A stretch of 64,000 nucleotides of DNA from Luteibacter sp. SG786 (GCF_011759605.1 NZ_JAAOYX010000001.1:1364001-1428000), one strand, 5' to 3'; shown: positions 1-8,835, counted from the first letter of the stretch. A program made the numbers and translations. Notes: a model not told the origin generated them from the sequence alone.

Positions 1-2
1 TG

Positions 3-410
3 CGTTTCATCGCCGTGGCAGCGCCATCCTATCTGGAGGGCAGGGCACCGCCGAAAACACCGGACGACCTGCATGCACATCGTTGCATCCGCCAGCGTCT
101 TCCCAGCGGAAAGCGCTATCGCTGGGAGTTTGCACGGCGCGGTGCCGAGGTCGCGGTCGACGTGCCGGGCAACCTCACCCTCGACGACAGCGAACTTCTG
201 GTGCAGGCCGCGGCAGCAGGGCGCGGCATTGCCTATATTCCCGGGTATTTCGCCCGGCCATTTCTTGAGTCGGGTGAACTGGTAACCGTTCTCGACGACT
301 GGTGCCCGCCGTCACCTGGCCTGGCGCTCTACTACCCGCGCAGCCGGCACGTGCCGTCACCGCTCCGGGCCTTTATCGACATGGTGAAAGCGTTGGGCGG
401 GAAGCGATGA
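3..410 (+). CDS. LysR-family transcriptional regulator, C-terminal part (cut by window edge)
   Basis: The frame is open to the left edge, so only about the last 135 residues are present. They match the second half of a LysR substrate-binding domain: the RFIAVAAPSYL strand, a DDLHAHRCIR segment, the SELLVQAAAAGRGIAYIPGY helix-strand typical of the effector cleft, and the closing PSPLRAFIDMV helix. The DNA-binding domain lies outside the window. The stop overlaps the start of the next gene (ATGA), so the two may be co-translated, which is unusual for a LysR regulator and a secreted peptidase. The target cannot be inferred. Family assignment is confident from the C-terminal pattern alone. Confidence 0.85.
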   Translation, partial: RFIAVAAPSYLEGRAPPKTPDDLHAHRCIRQRLPSGKRYRWEFARRGAEVAVDVPGNLTLDDSELLVQAAAAGRGIAYIPGYFARPFLESGELVTVLDDWCPPSPGLALYYPRSRHVPSPLRAFIDMVKALGGKR

Positions 411-2419
411 CATCACGAGAACGAGCGGCACCGTCTTCCTGGCAGCAGGTGAGGGGAGGCGTGCCGGCCATCTTTGCAGCGCTCCCGATACGCAGCACGG
501 CATTTGGCACCGGCCCGTTCCGCAGGCTGTTCGCGGGAGCTGCGATATGTGCGCTTTCCTGCGCTCCGGTGGCGGCGCAGTCGGTGGGCGGGCCCGTCTA
601 TACCGAGCCCACACGTGGTGTGGCCCTTCCGGTCGATCATGCATTCGCAGGCACGATCGAACTCCATGTCGACGCGACGGATGTCCGGCGGCGCATTTTT
701 TCGGTGCATCAACGGATCCCTGTCGGGAACGGAGGCGCCATGACGCTTCTTTATCCCCGATGGGAACCCGCCAGCCACGGTCCGAGCCTCACCGTCACCG
801 ATCTCGCAGGCCTCACGATCGAGGCCGGGGGGCGGCGGATTCCGTGGCGGCGCGATCCGTACGAGCCACACGCTTTCCAACTGGACGTACCGCCTGGCAC
901 GAACGTGATCGACGTGCGCTTCCAGATGGTCGCGGGGGGAGAACTGCTTACTCCGGACATCGTATCGGTGCCATGGCAGCGTCTCATTCTCTATCCCTCG
1001 GGCTGGTATGCGCGGAACATTCCCGTGGCGGCGACGGTGACCTTGCCGGAGGGCTTGCGTGCCTTCACCGCACTCGCGGTGGAGGGCAAGGAGGGAGCAA
1101 CCACGCGATTCCACGTGGCGACACTCGAAACGCTCCTCGACTCGCCGGTGCTCGCCGGCCGTTACGCGAAGCAAGTGGCCCTTACCGCGCCTGGGGCAGG
1201 GGCCGTATCGCTCGACCTCGTTGCACAGCGATCCAGCGATCTGGTAATTCCGGATGCGCGACTAGTCGAGTTGCGCAGGCTGATCGGGCAGATGCGGGCT
1301 GTTTTCGGAACCACGCCTTTTGCTCGCTACGATATTCTTGCTCGGCTGGGCGACGATGCCTCTTCCGGCGGAACGGAACATCGGGCATCCAGCGAAAACG
1401 AATTGGCGTCCTCGCTATTTCGGGACTGGCCAAACCAGATCCTCTCGCGCGACCTGATCGCCCATGAGATCGTCCATGCCTGGAACGGCTTCTATCGGAC
1501 GCCAGCCGATCTCTGGGCGCCAACGCCGAACGTGCCCGTCGCGGGCAGCCTCTTGTGGATGTACGAAGGGCAGACCGAATTCTGGGGGCGGGTGCTGGCC
1601 ACACGGGCTGGACAGTTCACGCCGGACGAGTTGCGCGACCGGTTGGCGATGGAAGCGGCAGAGGTGGCCTCGCGGCCCGGCCGGGCATGGCGCCCCTTGT
1701 CGGACGACGTCAATTACCCGTCCTTCATGCTTCGCCAAGCTGTGCCATGGCGGGACTGGCAGCGACGTCGGGACTACTACTCGGAAGGCGTGATGCTGTG
1801 GCTGGCGGTCGACGCCGAGCTGCGTGAGCGCAGCAACGGCCTTCGCGGCATCGACGATTTCGCACACGGCTTCTTCGCCGGCGCAACTCCGGGTACGCCG
1901 ACCCGCACCTATACCTTTGCCGATCTATGCCATGCGCTGAACGACGTCGCGCCCTTCGACTGGGACCGATTCCTGCGCACCTGGATCGATGGACATGAAG
2001 AGTTGGACACCACCAGCGGGCTGACCCGGCATGGCTGGCGGTTGGTCTTCACCGACGTTCCCACGGCGGCCTTTCGGGCGAGCGAGGACGAGGCCGGCGT
2101 GGTCGATCTTACCTATTCGATCGGATTGACGGCGCGCGCCGACGGTACGATTCGAGCGGTGGCATGGGGTGGCCCTTCTTATCGGGCCGGATTGCGTCCG
2201 GGCATTCGGATCGCAGCCGTTAATGCCGCGTCCTATGACCGCGACGCGCTCCTGAAGGCGGTTCGCGAGTCCGCGAACCACCCCGTTGTCCTGACCATCG
2301 AGGAAGACGGGCAGCGGTCGAACGTGCCGATCCATTACGCCGGCACACTTCGTTACCCACGGCTGGAACGGATCGCGGAGCAGCCGGACACGCTCTCGAC
2401 ATTGCTGACACCTCGTTGA
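407..2419 (+). CDS. Secreted M61-type (glycyl aminopeptidase-like) metallopeptidase with PDZ domain
   Basis: A 670-residue protein with a hydrophobic segment at residues 41-57 ending in PVAAQS, which looks like a Sec signal peptide after an unusually long 40-residue N-region. A GTG start further in (449 or 461) would give a more normal signal. The zinc site is visible: HEIVH at residues 353-357, followed by WMYEGQTEFWG with Glu387 as the likely third ligand, the arrangement of M61 peptidases. Near the C-terminus (about 580-650) a PDZ-like stretch contains GGPSYRAGLRPG. Expected role is periplasmic or extracellular N-terminal peptide cleavage; the substrate is unknown. The start overlaps the preceding regulator stop by four bases. 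Confidence 0.85.
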   Translation: MTSRERAAPSSWQQVRGGVPAIFAALPIRSTAFGTGPFRRLFAGAAICALSCAPVAAQSVGGPVYTEPTRGVALPVDHAFAGTIELHVDATDVRRRIFSVHQRIPVGNGGAMTLLYPRWEPASHGPSLTVTDLAGLTIEAGGRRIPWRRDPYEPHAFQLDVPPGTNVIDVRFQMVAGGELLTPDIVSVPWQRLILYPSGWYARNIPVAATVTLPEGLRAFTALAVEGKEGATTRFHVATLETLLDSPVLAGRYAKQVALTAPGAGAVSLDLVAQRSSDLVIPDARLVELRRLIGQMRAVFGTTPFARYDILARLGDDASSGGTEHRASSENELASSLFRDWPNQILSRDLIAHEIVHAWNGFYRTPADLWAPTPNVPVAGSLLWMYEGQTEFWGRVLATRAGQFTPDELRDRLAMEAAEVASRPGRAWRPLSDDVNYPSFMLRQAVPWRDWQRRRDYYSEGVMLWLAVDAELRERSNGLRGIDDFAHGFFAGATPGTPTRTYTFADLCHALNDVAPFDWDRFLRTWIDGHEELDTTSGLTRHGWRLVFTDVPTAAFRASEDEAGVVDLTYSIGLTARADGTIRAVAWGGPSYRAGLRPGIRIAAVNAASYDRDALLKAVRESANHPVVLTIEEDGQRSNVPIHYAGTLRYPRLERIAEQPDTLSTLLTPR

Positions 2420-2456
2420 TCGCACGATCGAGGCCAGTCATGAGCGAGAGAACCCG

Positions 2457-3191
2457 GTGAAACGTGCAAAACCGTCAGTTCGCATCGGTTGTGCCGGCTG
2501 GTCGATCCCCTCCAGGGCGGCCGACCTGTTCGCCACGGAAGGCAGCCACCTGCAGCGTTACGCGCAGGTATTTCCGTGCGTCGAAATCAATACGTCGTTC
2601 TATCGGCCGCACCAGCCGAAAACCTACCTTCGCTGGTCCCAGAGCGTGCCCGCGTCCTTTCGCTTCAGTGTGAAAATGCCGCGTACCATCACGCACGAGC
2701 TGCGCCTGCGCGAGTGCGAGGCTCCCTTGGATACCTTCCTTGGGGAGATCGCCTCGCTGGGAAAGACCCTGGGCTGCATCCTTGTTCAGCTGCCACCGAG
2801 CCTTGCGCTCGATGAAAAGGAAGCCACCGCGTTTTTCGCGCTTCTGCGCAAACGCACATCCTTGCCGGTCGCTTGCGAGCCACGCCATGCGACATGGTTC
2901 ACGCCGTTGGGCGACGCCGTCCTGAAGGGCGCGGGCGTGGCTTGCGTGCAAGCCGATCCATCGCCCGTCGCCGATGCGGTTTGCGAAGGCGATCCGGGGC
3001 TACTCTATATTCGCCTGCACGGCAGCCCCGACATGTATTACTCGGCTTACGACGACGCATTCCTGGATCGCATCGCGGCGCGCATACGTGGTGCGCAGGC
3101 GAAAAAGCGAGCCGTATGGTGCATCTTCGACAACACGGCGCGTGGCGAGGCCATACCGAATGCCCTGGCGTTGATCGAACGGTTGGCCTGA
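2457..3191 (+). CDS. DUF72 (YecE-like) family protein
   Basis: A 244-residue protein with a GTG start shortly after a GAGCGAGAGA purine stretch. The N-terminus RIGCAGWSIP, the VEINTSFYRPHQPKTYLRW segment, FRFSVKMPRTITHE and the C-terminal WCIFDNTARGEAIPNAL are the conserved blocks of DUF72, a TIM-barrel-like family. No catalytic function is established for the family. It follows the M61 peptidase by 37 bases on the same strand, so they may share a transcript, but nothing suggests a joint function. Length is normal for the family. Confidence 0.9.
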   Translation: MKRAKPSVRIGCAGWSIPSRAADLFATEGSHLQRYAQVFPCVEINTSFYRPHQPKTYLRWSQSVPASFRFSVKMPRTITHELRLRECEAPLDTFLGEIASLGKTLGCILVQLPPSLALDEKEATAFFALLRKRTSLPVACEPRHATWFTPLGDAVLKGAGVACVQADPSPVADAVCEGDPGLLYIRLHGSPDMYYSAYDDAFLDRIAARIRGAQAKKRAVWCIFDNTARGEAIPNALALIERLA

Positions 3192-3218
3192 CCCCTCGAT
3201 CCGCCAGCGCCGTTGTAG

Positions 3219-3617
3219 CTACTTGTCGGCTTTCAGCTGCGCCTCGATGGCGGCTTTGTCGACGACCGACCACACCTCTTGAATGAGCCCTTCGCGGAAC
3301 TCGTAGAAGACGTTCTCTGCAAAGCAGACTCTCCGGCCGTTCACAGGAAGGCCCAGGAATTCCCCTTTGGGTGCGACATCGAACCATAGCCTGGCCGCGA
3401 GTCGGGGAGGTGTCGCAATGAGTATGCGGATGTCGAAGACGAGATCCGGTATCTGCTCGACATCGCTCTCGAGCATGTGCCGATATCCACTCAGGCCGAG
3501 CGAAATCCCGTTGTGACGGACGTCGCGGTGAACGAAGCGTCCCAGGCTATCCCAATCCCTGAGGTTCAGGCAGGCGATGTAGTCGCGATAGACGGTTGCA
3601 AGGTCGTCATGTGCCAT
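3219..3617 (-). CDS. SnoaL-like / ester cyclase family protein (NTF2 fold)
   Basis: A 132-residue protein read from the ATG that begins MAHDDLATVYRDYI. A longer reading from 3665 adds an atypical basic leader and is less likely. The pattern YIACLNLRDWDSLGRFVHRDVRHNG and the later LAARLWFDVAPKGEFLGLPVNGR is that of SnoaL-like polyketide-cyclase/ester-cyclase proteins, small alpha+beta barrels that bind hydrophobic ligands. The real substrate cannot be read from the sequence. It lies downstream of the MFS gene on the same strand with an 84-base gap, so it may be the last gene of the MarR-led cluster. Confidence 0.8.
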   Translation of the reverse strand: MAHDDLATVYRDYIACLNLRDWDSLGRFVHRDVRHNGISLGLSGYRHMLESDVEQIPDLVFDIRILIATPPRLAARLWFDVAPKGEFLGLPVNGRRVCFAENVFYEFREGLIQEVWSVVDKAAIEAQLKADK

Positions 3618-3701
3618 TGTGCATTCCCGGTCATGGATAGCCCTGCCATTGTGCCTCGTCTGCACGCATTGATCGCATGATCGAAGGCGTGCGGGAAATG
3701 A

Positions 3702-4949
3702 TCAGCCGCCTTCAATCCACCGATTAGGTATGGGTTCCCGGGACAGCCGCGTCATGGTGTAGAGGGCCACGGTGGCCGCCGCGATGCCCGACGCCGCACC
3801 GATGCCGAGTGCCCAGCGCGGACCCAGATGATCCGCTGTCCAACCCACGATCGGTGCGCCGATCGGCGTACCCCCTAGTGCGATGGCCACGCGCAGTGCC
3901 ATCACCCGTCCCCGCATGGCAGGTTCGGTCGTGAGCTGCATCAGGCTGTTGGTAGCATTGGTGAAGGTCAAGGCGGCCACGCCGATGACGACCAGCGCAC
4001 CGGCGAATAGCCAGTAATTCGGGGCGATAGCGGCCAGCGTGCAACCGAATCCGAACACGGCGGCCCCGACCGCCAGGGAGGTGAATCGTGGGCGATCGCC
4101 ACCAGCGGCAAGCAGCGCTCCCGCGACGGTACCGATGGCCATGATCGACGACAAAAGCCCGTAGCCGCGCGCATCTGCGTGAAAGACATTGACGGCCATG
4201 GTCGAGATGAAGATCGGGAAATTCAGCCCGAACGTACCGATCAGGAACAGCATGGCCAGCATCGCCTTCAGGTCCGGCCGTGACCACACATAGCGAAACC
4301 CCTCGGTCAGACTGCCCTTGGTTCGGTGCGCCCGCGCGTTCGCATGCAGGCCGGAGGTACGCAGCAGAACGAGGGAGGCCAGCACCGCGACGAAGCTGGC
4401 TCCGTTAAGAACGAACGCCCAGCCGGTGCCGACCGAAGCGATGACCACGCCGGCCACCGCGGGCCCGATCATTCGCGCCGCGTTGAACGAGGTCGAGTTG
4501 AGCGCGACTGCGTTTGGTAGGTCCGTATCGCCGACCAGTTCAGTGACGAAGGTCTGGCGCACGGGAGCATCGAAGGCCGAGGCGCAGCCGAAGAGAAGGG
4601 CGAATACATAGACCTGCCAGAGCTGGACGATGCCCGTCACGGTAAGTACGCCCAGGACCAAGGCAAGGACGCCCATCGTCGCCTGGGTTGCCATCAGGAG
4701 CTTGCGCTGGTTGTAGTGATCGGCGGCGAAGCCGGTCCAGGGCAGCAGAAGGAGTTGTGGCCCGAACTGGAGCGCCATGACCACGCCCACGGCCGACGCA
4801 TCATGGCGGGTGAGTTGAGTGAGCACCAGCCAGTCCTGGGCCGTACGCTGCATCCACGTTCCGATATTCGATACGAGCGCTCCGGCCGCCCAGGTACGGT
4901 AGTTGCCGTTCCTGAGTGAACGAAAGACGCCGGTTGCTGTTGCGCTCAC
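3702..4949 (-). CDS. MFS transporter (MFS_3 / EntS-like exporter)
   Basis: A 415-residue protein with 10-12 hydrophobic segments. The N-terminus SLRNGNYRTWAAGALVSNIG with TWMQRTAQDWLVL is the hallmark of the EntS/MFS_3 exporter subfamily, and the cytoplasmic loop contains motif A (GFAADHYNQRKLL). The second half repeats the fold, including a GRVMALRVAIALGGTPIGAP helix. Expected role is proton-driven export of a small molecule from the inner membrane. Its start overlaps the stop of the upstream 109-residue membrane protein by four bases (ATGA). It sits in a MarR-led cluster, consistent with inducible efflux. The substrate is unknown. Confidence 0.88.
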   Translation of the reverse strand: MSATATGVFRSLRNGNYRTWAAGALVSNIGTWMQRTAQDWLVLTQLTRHDASAVGVVMALQFGPQLLLLPWTGFAADHYNQRKLLMATQATMGVLALVLGVLTVTGIVQLWQVYVFALLFGCASAFDAPVRQTFVTELVGDTDLPNAVALNSTSFNAARMIGPAVAGVVIASVGTGWAFVLNGASFVAVLASLVLLRTSGLHANARAHRTKGSLTEGFRYVWSRPDLKAMLAMLFLIGTFGLNFPIFISTMAVNVFHADARGYGLLSSIMAIGTVAGALLAAGGDRPRFTSLAVGAAVFGFGCTLAAIAPNYWLFAGALVVIGVAALTFTNATNSLMQLTTEPAMRGRVMALRVAIALGGTPIGAPIVGWTADHLGPRWALGIGAASGIAAATVALYTMTRLSREPIPNRWIEGG

Positions 4950-5275
4950 GAAAGCTCTGGCGTATTGCCGCCGTGAAAGCGGCCAAATAGCCGCGCGGAA
5001 AATAGGCCGATGGTCAGGATGCCGACCCCGAATGCGATGGCATCGCTCGTGCGTCTCAGGTCGAAATCACCGATGCGGCAGATCAGGGCGTAACCGATGA
5101 CCAGATTGGAAAACCCCCAGAGCACGTTCACCGTCGATGAGGACAATCCTTGCCCCGGCGGTTTTGCGAATGGACTCTGGAACCGTTCTCCCATGACCCC
5201 GGCGACGAAGTGCGGCACAGCGTTCGTAAGAAAGGCGCCGCCGAAGAAGTAGGAGACAAGGTGAAGCCGTTCCAT
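4946..5275 (-). CDS. Small hypothetical membrane protein
   Basis: A 109-residue protein with about three hydrophobic segments: residues near 5-25 (SYFFGGAFLTNAVPHFVAGV), 48-66 (VNVLWGFSNLVIGYALI) and 80-97 (AIAFGVGILTIGLFSARL). I do not recognise a named family. It lies one base downstream of the isochorismatase-like gene and overlaps the MFS gene by four bases, so all three are probably co-translated. It could be an accessory subunit of the neighbouring efflux process, but that rests only on position. Confidence 0.75.
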   Translation of the reverse strand: MERLHLVSYFFGGAFLTNAVPHFVAGVMGERFQSPFAKPPGQGLSSSTVNVLWGFSNLVIGYALICRIGDFDLRRTSDAIAFGVGILTIGLFSARLFGRFHGGNTPELS

Positions 5276-5276
5276 T

Positions 5277-5840
5277 TCAGGCGCTCCCTGTTGACAGCAA
5301 GTCGATAATGTCTTGAGCCGTGCCCGTTTCCCCCAGCTTAGGAAAAACGTTCTTGACGCTGTACTCGTGTGCCTCGGGGCGCGCGTCGGTCATCGCATCG
5401 AGGGCCAGGGTGACATGGAAGCCATGCTCGTACGCCTGGCGCGCGGTCGACTCGACGCCCGTTCCAGTGGCGACGCCGGTGACGACGACCTGGGTCACGC
5501 CCAGCGCCTTCAGCTGTTTTTCGAGATCGGTGCTGGCGAACGCGCCCCAGGTTCGTTTCGTCACGACGATGTCGCCGGGCTGTTGGTCGAGTTCGGGAAT
5601 GAAGTCGGCCCATCCGTCCGGCAACGAACCGCTGTGGCGCGGCCGTTCGGTGCGGCCCGGCGCCGCGCCGGCGACGTTGACGAGAACGACCGGCAGGCCG
5701 CGTTCGCGAAACGCGCCGAGCAGTGCACGTGTGCGATCCACGATCCGCTCAATGGGGTGACTGAGTGGGAGGCCGACAATGCCCTTTTGCAGGTCAACGA
5801 CGATAAGGGCTGTATTCGGGTCGAGCGTGGTGAGGGCCAT
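5277..5840 (-). CDS. Isochorismatase-family hydrolase lacking the usual cysteine
   Basis: A 187-residue protein starting at MALTTLDPNT, preceded by an AGGAAC ribosome site. The reading from 5864 adds eight unsupported residues. The alpha/beta isochorismatase fold is clear: IVVDLQKG (Asp16), VTKRTWGAF (Lys95) and VVVTGVATGTGVESTARQA. In amidase-type members (nicotinamidase, carbamoylsarcosine amidase) a cysteine precedes the VxxT of this last block; here residue 128 is glycine. The protein is therefore either a non-cysteine vinyl-ether-type hydrolase, as in true isochorismatases, or a divergent enzyme. It is the second gene of the MarR-led cluster, 30 bases after the regulator. Confidence 0.88.
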   Translation of the reverse strand: MALTTLDPNTALIVVDLQKGIVGLPLSHPIERIVDRTRALLGAFRERGLPVVLVNVAGAAPGRTERPRHSGSLPDGWADFIPELDQQPGDIVVTKRTWGAFASTDLEKQLKALGVTQVVVTGVATGTGVESTARQAYEHGFHVTLALDAMTDARPEAHEYSVKNVFPKLGETGTAQDIIDLLSTGSA

Positions 5841-5870
5841 GTTGGTTCCTGAAGCAGGGAACAAGTTGGA

Positions 5871-6323
5871 TCAGAAGTCGGCGAGGCGCTCCAGCAGCTT
5901 CACCGCCGCCGCGAGTTCGTCTTGCTCCTGCGGAGACAATTGCGCCTGAAGGGCACGGACCAGCCAGTCTTCCTTGGCGGCCCGGCTTTCCCTGAGGGTT
6001 TTCCGAAAAGCAGGCGTCAGGTCGACCAGGGTTTGGCGGCCATCGTTGGGATCGGGTTTGCCGCTGACGGCCTTCATCGCCTCCAGCCCGGCCACCGTGA
6101 TGCGCATGGACTGCGGACGGACGCTCTCCGCTCGAGCCAGGGCGGACACGGTGGCGGGCCCGTCGCGGTCGAGGCGTAGAAGCACCGACTTCTGCGAGGA
6201 CGTGAAGTCGCCCGGATGGGCCTGCTCCCGCACCCGGCGAACCAGCTTGCTCAGGGAAATCCGCAATTCGCCGGCCAGGGCGGCCGCCGAGGGCGAGTTG
6301 GACGCGGGTGATGACTTGGCCAT
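5871..6323 (-). CDS. MarR-family transcriptional regulator
   Basis: A 150-residue regulator beginning MAKSSPASNS; the alternative start at 6350 lies inside the putative operator. The winged helix is visible in SSQKSVLLRLDRDGPATVS followed by ALARAESVRPQSMRITVAGL and the wing AVSGKPDPNDGRQTLVDLT. MarR proteins usually repress their own operon and a divergent gene, with ligand binding relieving repression. It is first in a minus-strand set (isochorismatase-like, membrane protein, MFS) and divergent from a second MFS gene. The intervening region holds a strong 30-bp dyad, so autoregulation and control of both transporters is a reasonable inference. Confidence 0.9.
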   Translation of the reverse strand: MAKSSPASNSPSAAALAGELRISLSKLVRRVREQAHPGDFTSSQKSVLLRLDRDGPATVSALARAESVRPQSMRITVAGLEAMKAVSGKPDPNDGRQTLVDLTPAFRKTLRESRAAKEDWLVRALQAQLSPQEQDELAAAVKLLERLADF

Positions 6324-6340
6324 GTCCCACACTAACACAA

Positions 6341-6370
6341 ATACAGGCAAACTGTACAGCTAGCCTGTAT
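6341..6370. promoter_or_regulatory. Thirty-bp dyad, candidate MarR operator
   Basis: Two nested inverted repeats share one centre (6355.5). The outer arms ATACAGGC (6341-6348) and GCCTGTAT (6363-6370) are perfect complements, and the inner CTGTACAG (6352-6359) is a perfect 8-bp palindrome. It lies 18 bases upstream of the marR-like start and about 108 bases upstream of the divergent MFS start. This spacing and symmetry fit a MarR dimer site; binding itself is inferred. Confidence 0.65.
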
Positions 6371-6477
6371 AAACGGCGTCGATCGACTTTATCCCTCCTG
6401 GCGGCTGGGCATCAGGCTACGATCATGTGATACAGGTCAATCGCCAAGGCGAAACCACCCGGGCGAGAGGGACGCCA

Positions 6478-7716
6478 ATGACACCTGATGCAGGATCGCG
6501 GCCATCCCGCGTACATTTGCCGCGAGGCGTCATTGCGCTCGGGCTTGTCAGCCTGTGCATGGATACCTCCTCGGAACTGGTGCACAGCCTGCTGCCGGTG
6601 TTCCTGGTGGGCGTACTCGGGGTGAGCGCCATGTCCCTGGGCATCATCGAGGGCATCGCCGAGGCCACCGCCGCGATCGTGAAGGTATTCTCGGGCACCC
6701 TCAGCGACTGGATCGGCAAGCGCAAACCGCTGGTGTTGCTGGGCTACGGTCTGGCCGCGCTCACCAAGCCGCTGTTTCCGTTGGCGCAGGGGCTGGGGCT
6801 GGTGTTGACGGCCCGCTTCGTCGACCGCATCGGCAAGGGAATACGCGGCGCGCCACGCGATGCCCTGGTGGCCGACATCACCCCGGCCGAGTCCCGCGGT
6901 GCCGCCTATGGACTGCGCCAGTCGATGGACACAGTCGGCGCGGTCGCGGGACCGGGGTTGGCCTTGCTCCTGATGGCCGCCACGCACGACAACTTCCGCC
7001 TGGTGTTCTGGGCCGCCGTCCTGCCTGCCGTCGTTGCCGTGCTGCTGATCGTGTTCGGCGTACAGGAACCGGAGGTGCACGCGAATGCGCAACCGCGCCG
7101 CCGTTCGCCCATTCATCGGGATGAGTTGCGTCGGCTGCCTGCGGCGTACTGGCAAGTCGTCGCCTTCGCCACGGTGTTGACCCTCGCGCGTTTCAGTGAG
7201 GCCTTTCTGCTGCTGCGCGCCAGTTCGGTGGGCTTGTCAGCGACGTATGTGCCCGTGGTGATGATCGTAATGAACGTGGTCTACGCCGCCAGTGCGTGGC
7301 CATTTGGACACTGGTCTGATCGGGCCGATCGAAGGCGCCTGCTGGCACTGGGTATCGCCTTCCTGATCGTCGCTGATGTGCTGCTGGCTGTGGCTTCATC
7401 CACGGGGTGGGTATTGGCGGGAACCGTGTTCTGGGGCCTGCACATGGGCGCGACGCAGGGATTGCTGACCACGCTGGTGGCCGACGCTGCGCCTGCCGAT
7501 CTACGCGGCACCGCGTTCGGACTGTTCAACCTGCTCACGGGTCTGGCGCTGCTGACCGCCAGCGTGTTGGCGGGAGCGCTTTGGACAGCGGTCGGACCGG
7601 CGATGACCTTCGTCGCCGGCGCCGGCTTCTCGCTCCTGGCGCTGATCGGGTTGCTGCTCGTGACCCGGATCATTGATGAGGATCAAGATGGATTGTCCCG
7701 CGGGGGGCTACGGTGA
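6478..7716 (+). CDS. MFS transporter
   Basis: A 412-residue protein. The ATG is preceded by GAGAGGG at good spacing; the GTG at 6427 has no such support. About 12 hydrophobic segments; motif A is seen in SGTLSDWIGKRKPLVLLG and a second conserved block in RFVDRIGKGIRGAPRDALVA, a pattern common in a bacterial MFS subgroup often annotated simply as MFS transporter. The second half contains WPFGHWSDRADRRRLLALG, the duplicate of motif A. It is divergent from the MarR-led cluster across the 30-bp dyad and is followed after 37 bases by an alcohol dehydrogenase, probably in one transcript. The substrate is unknown. Confidence 0.88.
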   Translation: MTPDAGSRPSRVHLPRGVIALGLVSLCMDTSSELVHSLLPVFLVGVLGVSAMSLGIIEGIAEATAAIVKVFSGTLSDWIGKRKPLVLLGYGLAALTKPLFPLAQGLGLVLTARFVDRIGKGIRGAPRDALVADITPAESRGAAYGLRQSMDTVGAVAGPGLALLLMAATHDNFRLVFWAAVLPAVVAVLLIVFGVQEPEVHANAQPRRRSPIHRDELRRLPAAYWQVVAFATVLTLARFSEAFLLLRASSVGLSATYVPVVMIVMNVVYAASAWPFGHWSDRADRRRLLALGIAFLIVADVLLAVASSTGWVLAGTVFWGLHMGATQGLLTTLVADAAPADLRGTAFGLFNLLTGLALLTASVLAGALWTAVGPAMTFVAGAGFSLLALIGLLLVTRIIDEDQDGLSRGGLR

Positions 7717-7753
7717 CCGGAGTCGACATCTCGCATTGACCAGGAGAAACGTC

Positions 7754-8794
7754 ATGAAAGCTCTTGTCTATGAAGGACCGGGAAGGAAAAGCCTGCAGGA
7801 CAGGCCCGTTCCGAAAATCGCGGCATCAACCGATGCGATCGTCAGGGTGACCCGAACCACCATCTGCGGGACCGATCTTCATATTTTGAAGGGCGATGTG
7901 CCGACCTGCACGCCCGGTCGCATTCTCGGACACGAGGGTGTGGGAATTGTGGAGGACACCGGCCCTGGCGTGACACAGTTCAAGAAAGGCGATCATGTAT
8001 TGATCTCCTGCATTTCGTCCTGCGGGAAATGCGAATATTGCCGGCGTGGCATGTATTCGCACTGCACCACGGGTGGCTGGATCCTCGGCAATACGATCGA
8101 CGGTACGCAGGCGGAATACGTGCGCATTCCCCATGCGGATACCAGCCTCTATCCCATCCCGGCCGGAGCGGATGAAGAAGCGCTGGTCATGCTGAGTGAC
8201 ATCTTGCCGACAGGCTTCGAGTGCGGCGTGCTGAACGGCAAGGTTCAACCTGGCAGCACCGTCGCGATCGTCGGCTCCGGGCCCATCGGACTGGCCGCGC
8301 TGCTGACCGCGCAGTTCTATTCGCCCTCGCAGATCATCATGGTCGATCTCGACGATAACCGCCTGGCGGTGGCGAAACGCTTCGGTGCGACACATACGTT
8401 CAAGGTCAACGGTGACGAGGCGAAGCAGCGCATTCTCAACCTGACCGACGGTAAAGGTGTCGACACGGCGATCGAGGCCGTCGGCGTTCCTGCAACCTTT
8501 GAATTCTGCCAAGGGATCATCGCGCCCGGCGGCGTCATCGCCAATGTCGGCGTGCATGGCGTCAAGGCCGACCTGCATCTGGAAACACTGTGGTCGCAGA
8601 ACATCTCCATCACCACCCGGCTGGTCGACACGGTTTCGACGCCGATGCTGCTGAAGACGGTGCAGTCGGGCAAAATCGATCCGAAGAAGCTGATCACCCA
8701 CCACTTCACGCTCGACGGGATTCTCGACGCCTATGACACCTTTTCGCGGGCTGCCAGCACACAGGCGCTGAAGGTCATTATCGAAGCGCGCTGA
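7754..8794 (+). CDS. Zinc-dependent alcohol dehydrogenase (MDR family)
   Basis: A 346-residue enzyme starting MKALVYEGPG after a CAGGAGA ribosome site. Catalytic zinc ligands are seen in TTICGTDLHI (Cys) and GHEGVG (His-Glu). The structural zinc lobe is SCGKCEYCRRGMYSHC, with four cysteines. The Rossmann fingerprint is IVGSGPIGLAALL. Overall it resembles the NAD-dependent class that includes plant-type and broad-specificity alcohol dehydrogenases; the native alcohol cannot be named. It is downstream of the MFS gene, and together they could handle and export an aldehyde or alcohol, but that is positional inference. A long hairpin follows the stop. Confidence 0.92.
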   Translation: MKALVYEGPGRKSLQDRPVPKIAASTDAIVRVTRTTICGTDLHILKGDVPTCTPGRILGHEGVGIVEDTGPGVTQFKKGDHVLISCISSCGKCEYCRRGMYSHCTTGGWILGNTIDGTQAEYVRIPHADTSLYPIPAGADEEALVMLSDILPTGFECGVLNGKVQPGSTVAIVGSGPIGLAALLTAQFYSPSQIIMVDLDDNRLAVAKRFGATHTFKVNGDEAKQRILNLTDGKGVDTAIEAVGVPATFEFCQGIIAPGGVIANVGVHGVKADLHLETLWSQNISITTRLVDTVSTPMLLKTVQSGKIDPKKLITHHFTLDGILDAYDTFSRAASTQALKVIIEAR

Positions 8795-8803
8795 TCCTGC
8801 AAG

Positions 8804-8835
8804 ATGTGGGAAGCGCGCCAGCGCGCTTCCCACAT
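8804..8835. terminator. Strong bidirectional hairpin between convergent genes
   Basis: ATGTGGGAAGCGCGC (8804-8818) is a perfect complement of GCGCGCTTCCCACAT (8821-8835). This gives a 14-15 bp stem with a minimal loop, ten bases after the alcohol dehydrogenase stop and 32 bases before the end of the opposing SDR gene. There is no clear T-run, but its position between convergent genes suggests termination for both strands. Confidence 0.75.
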
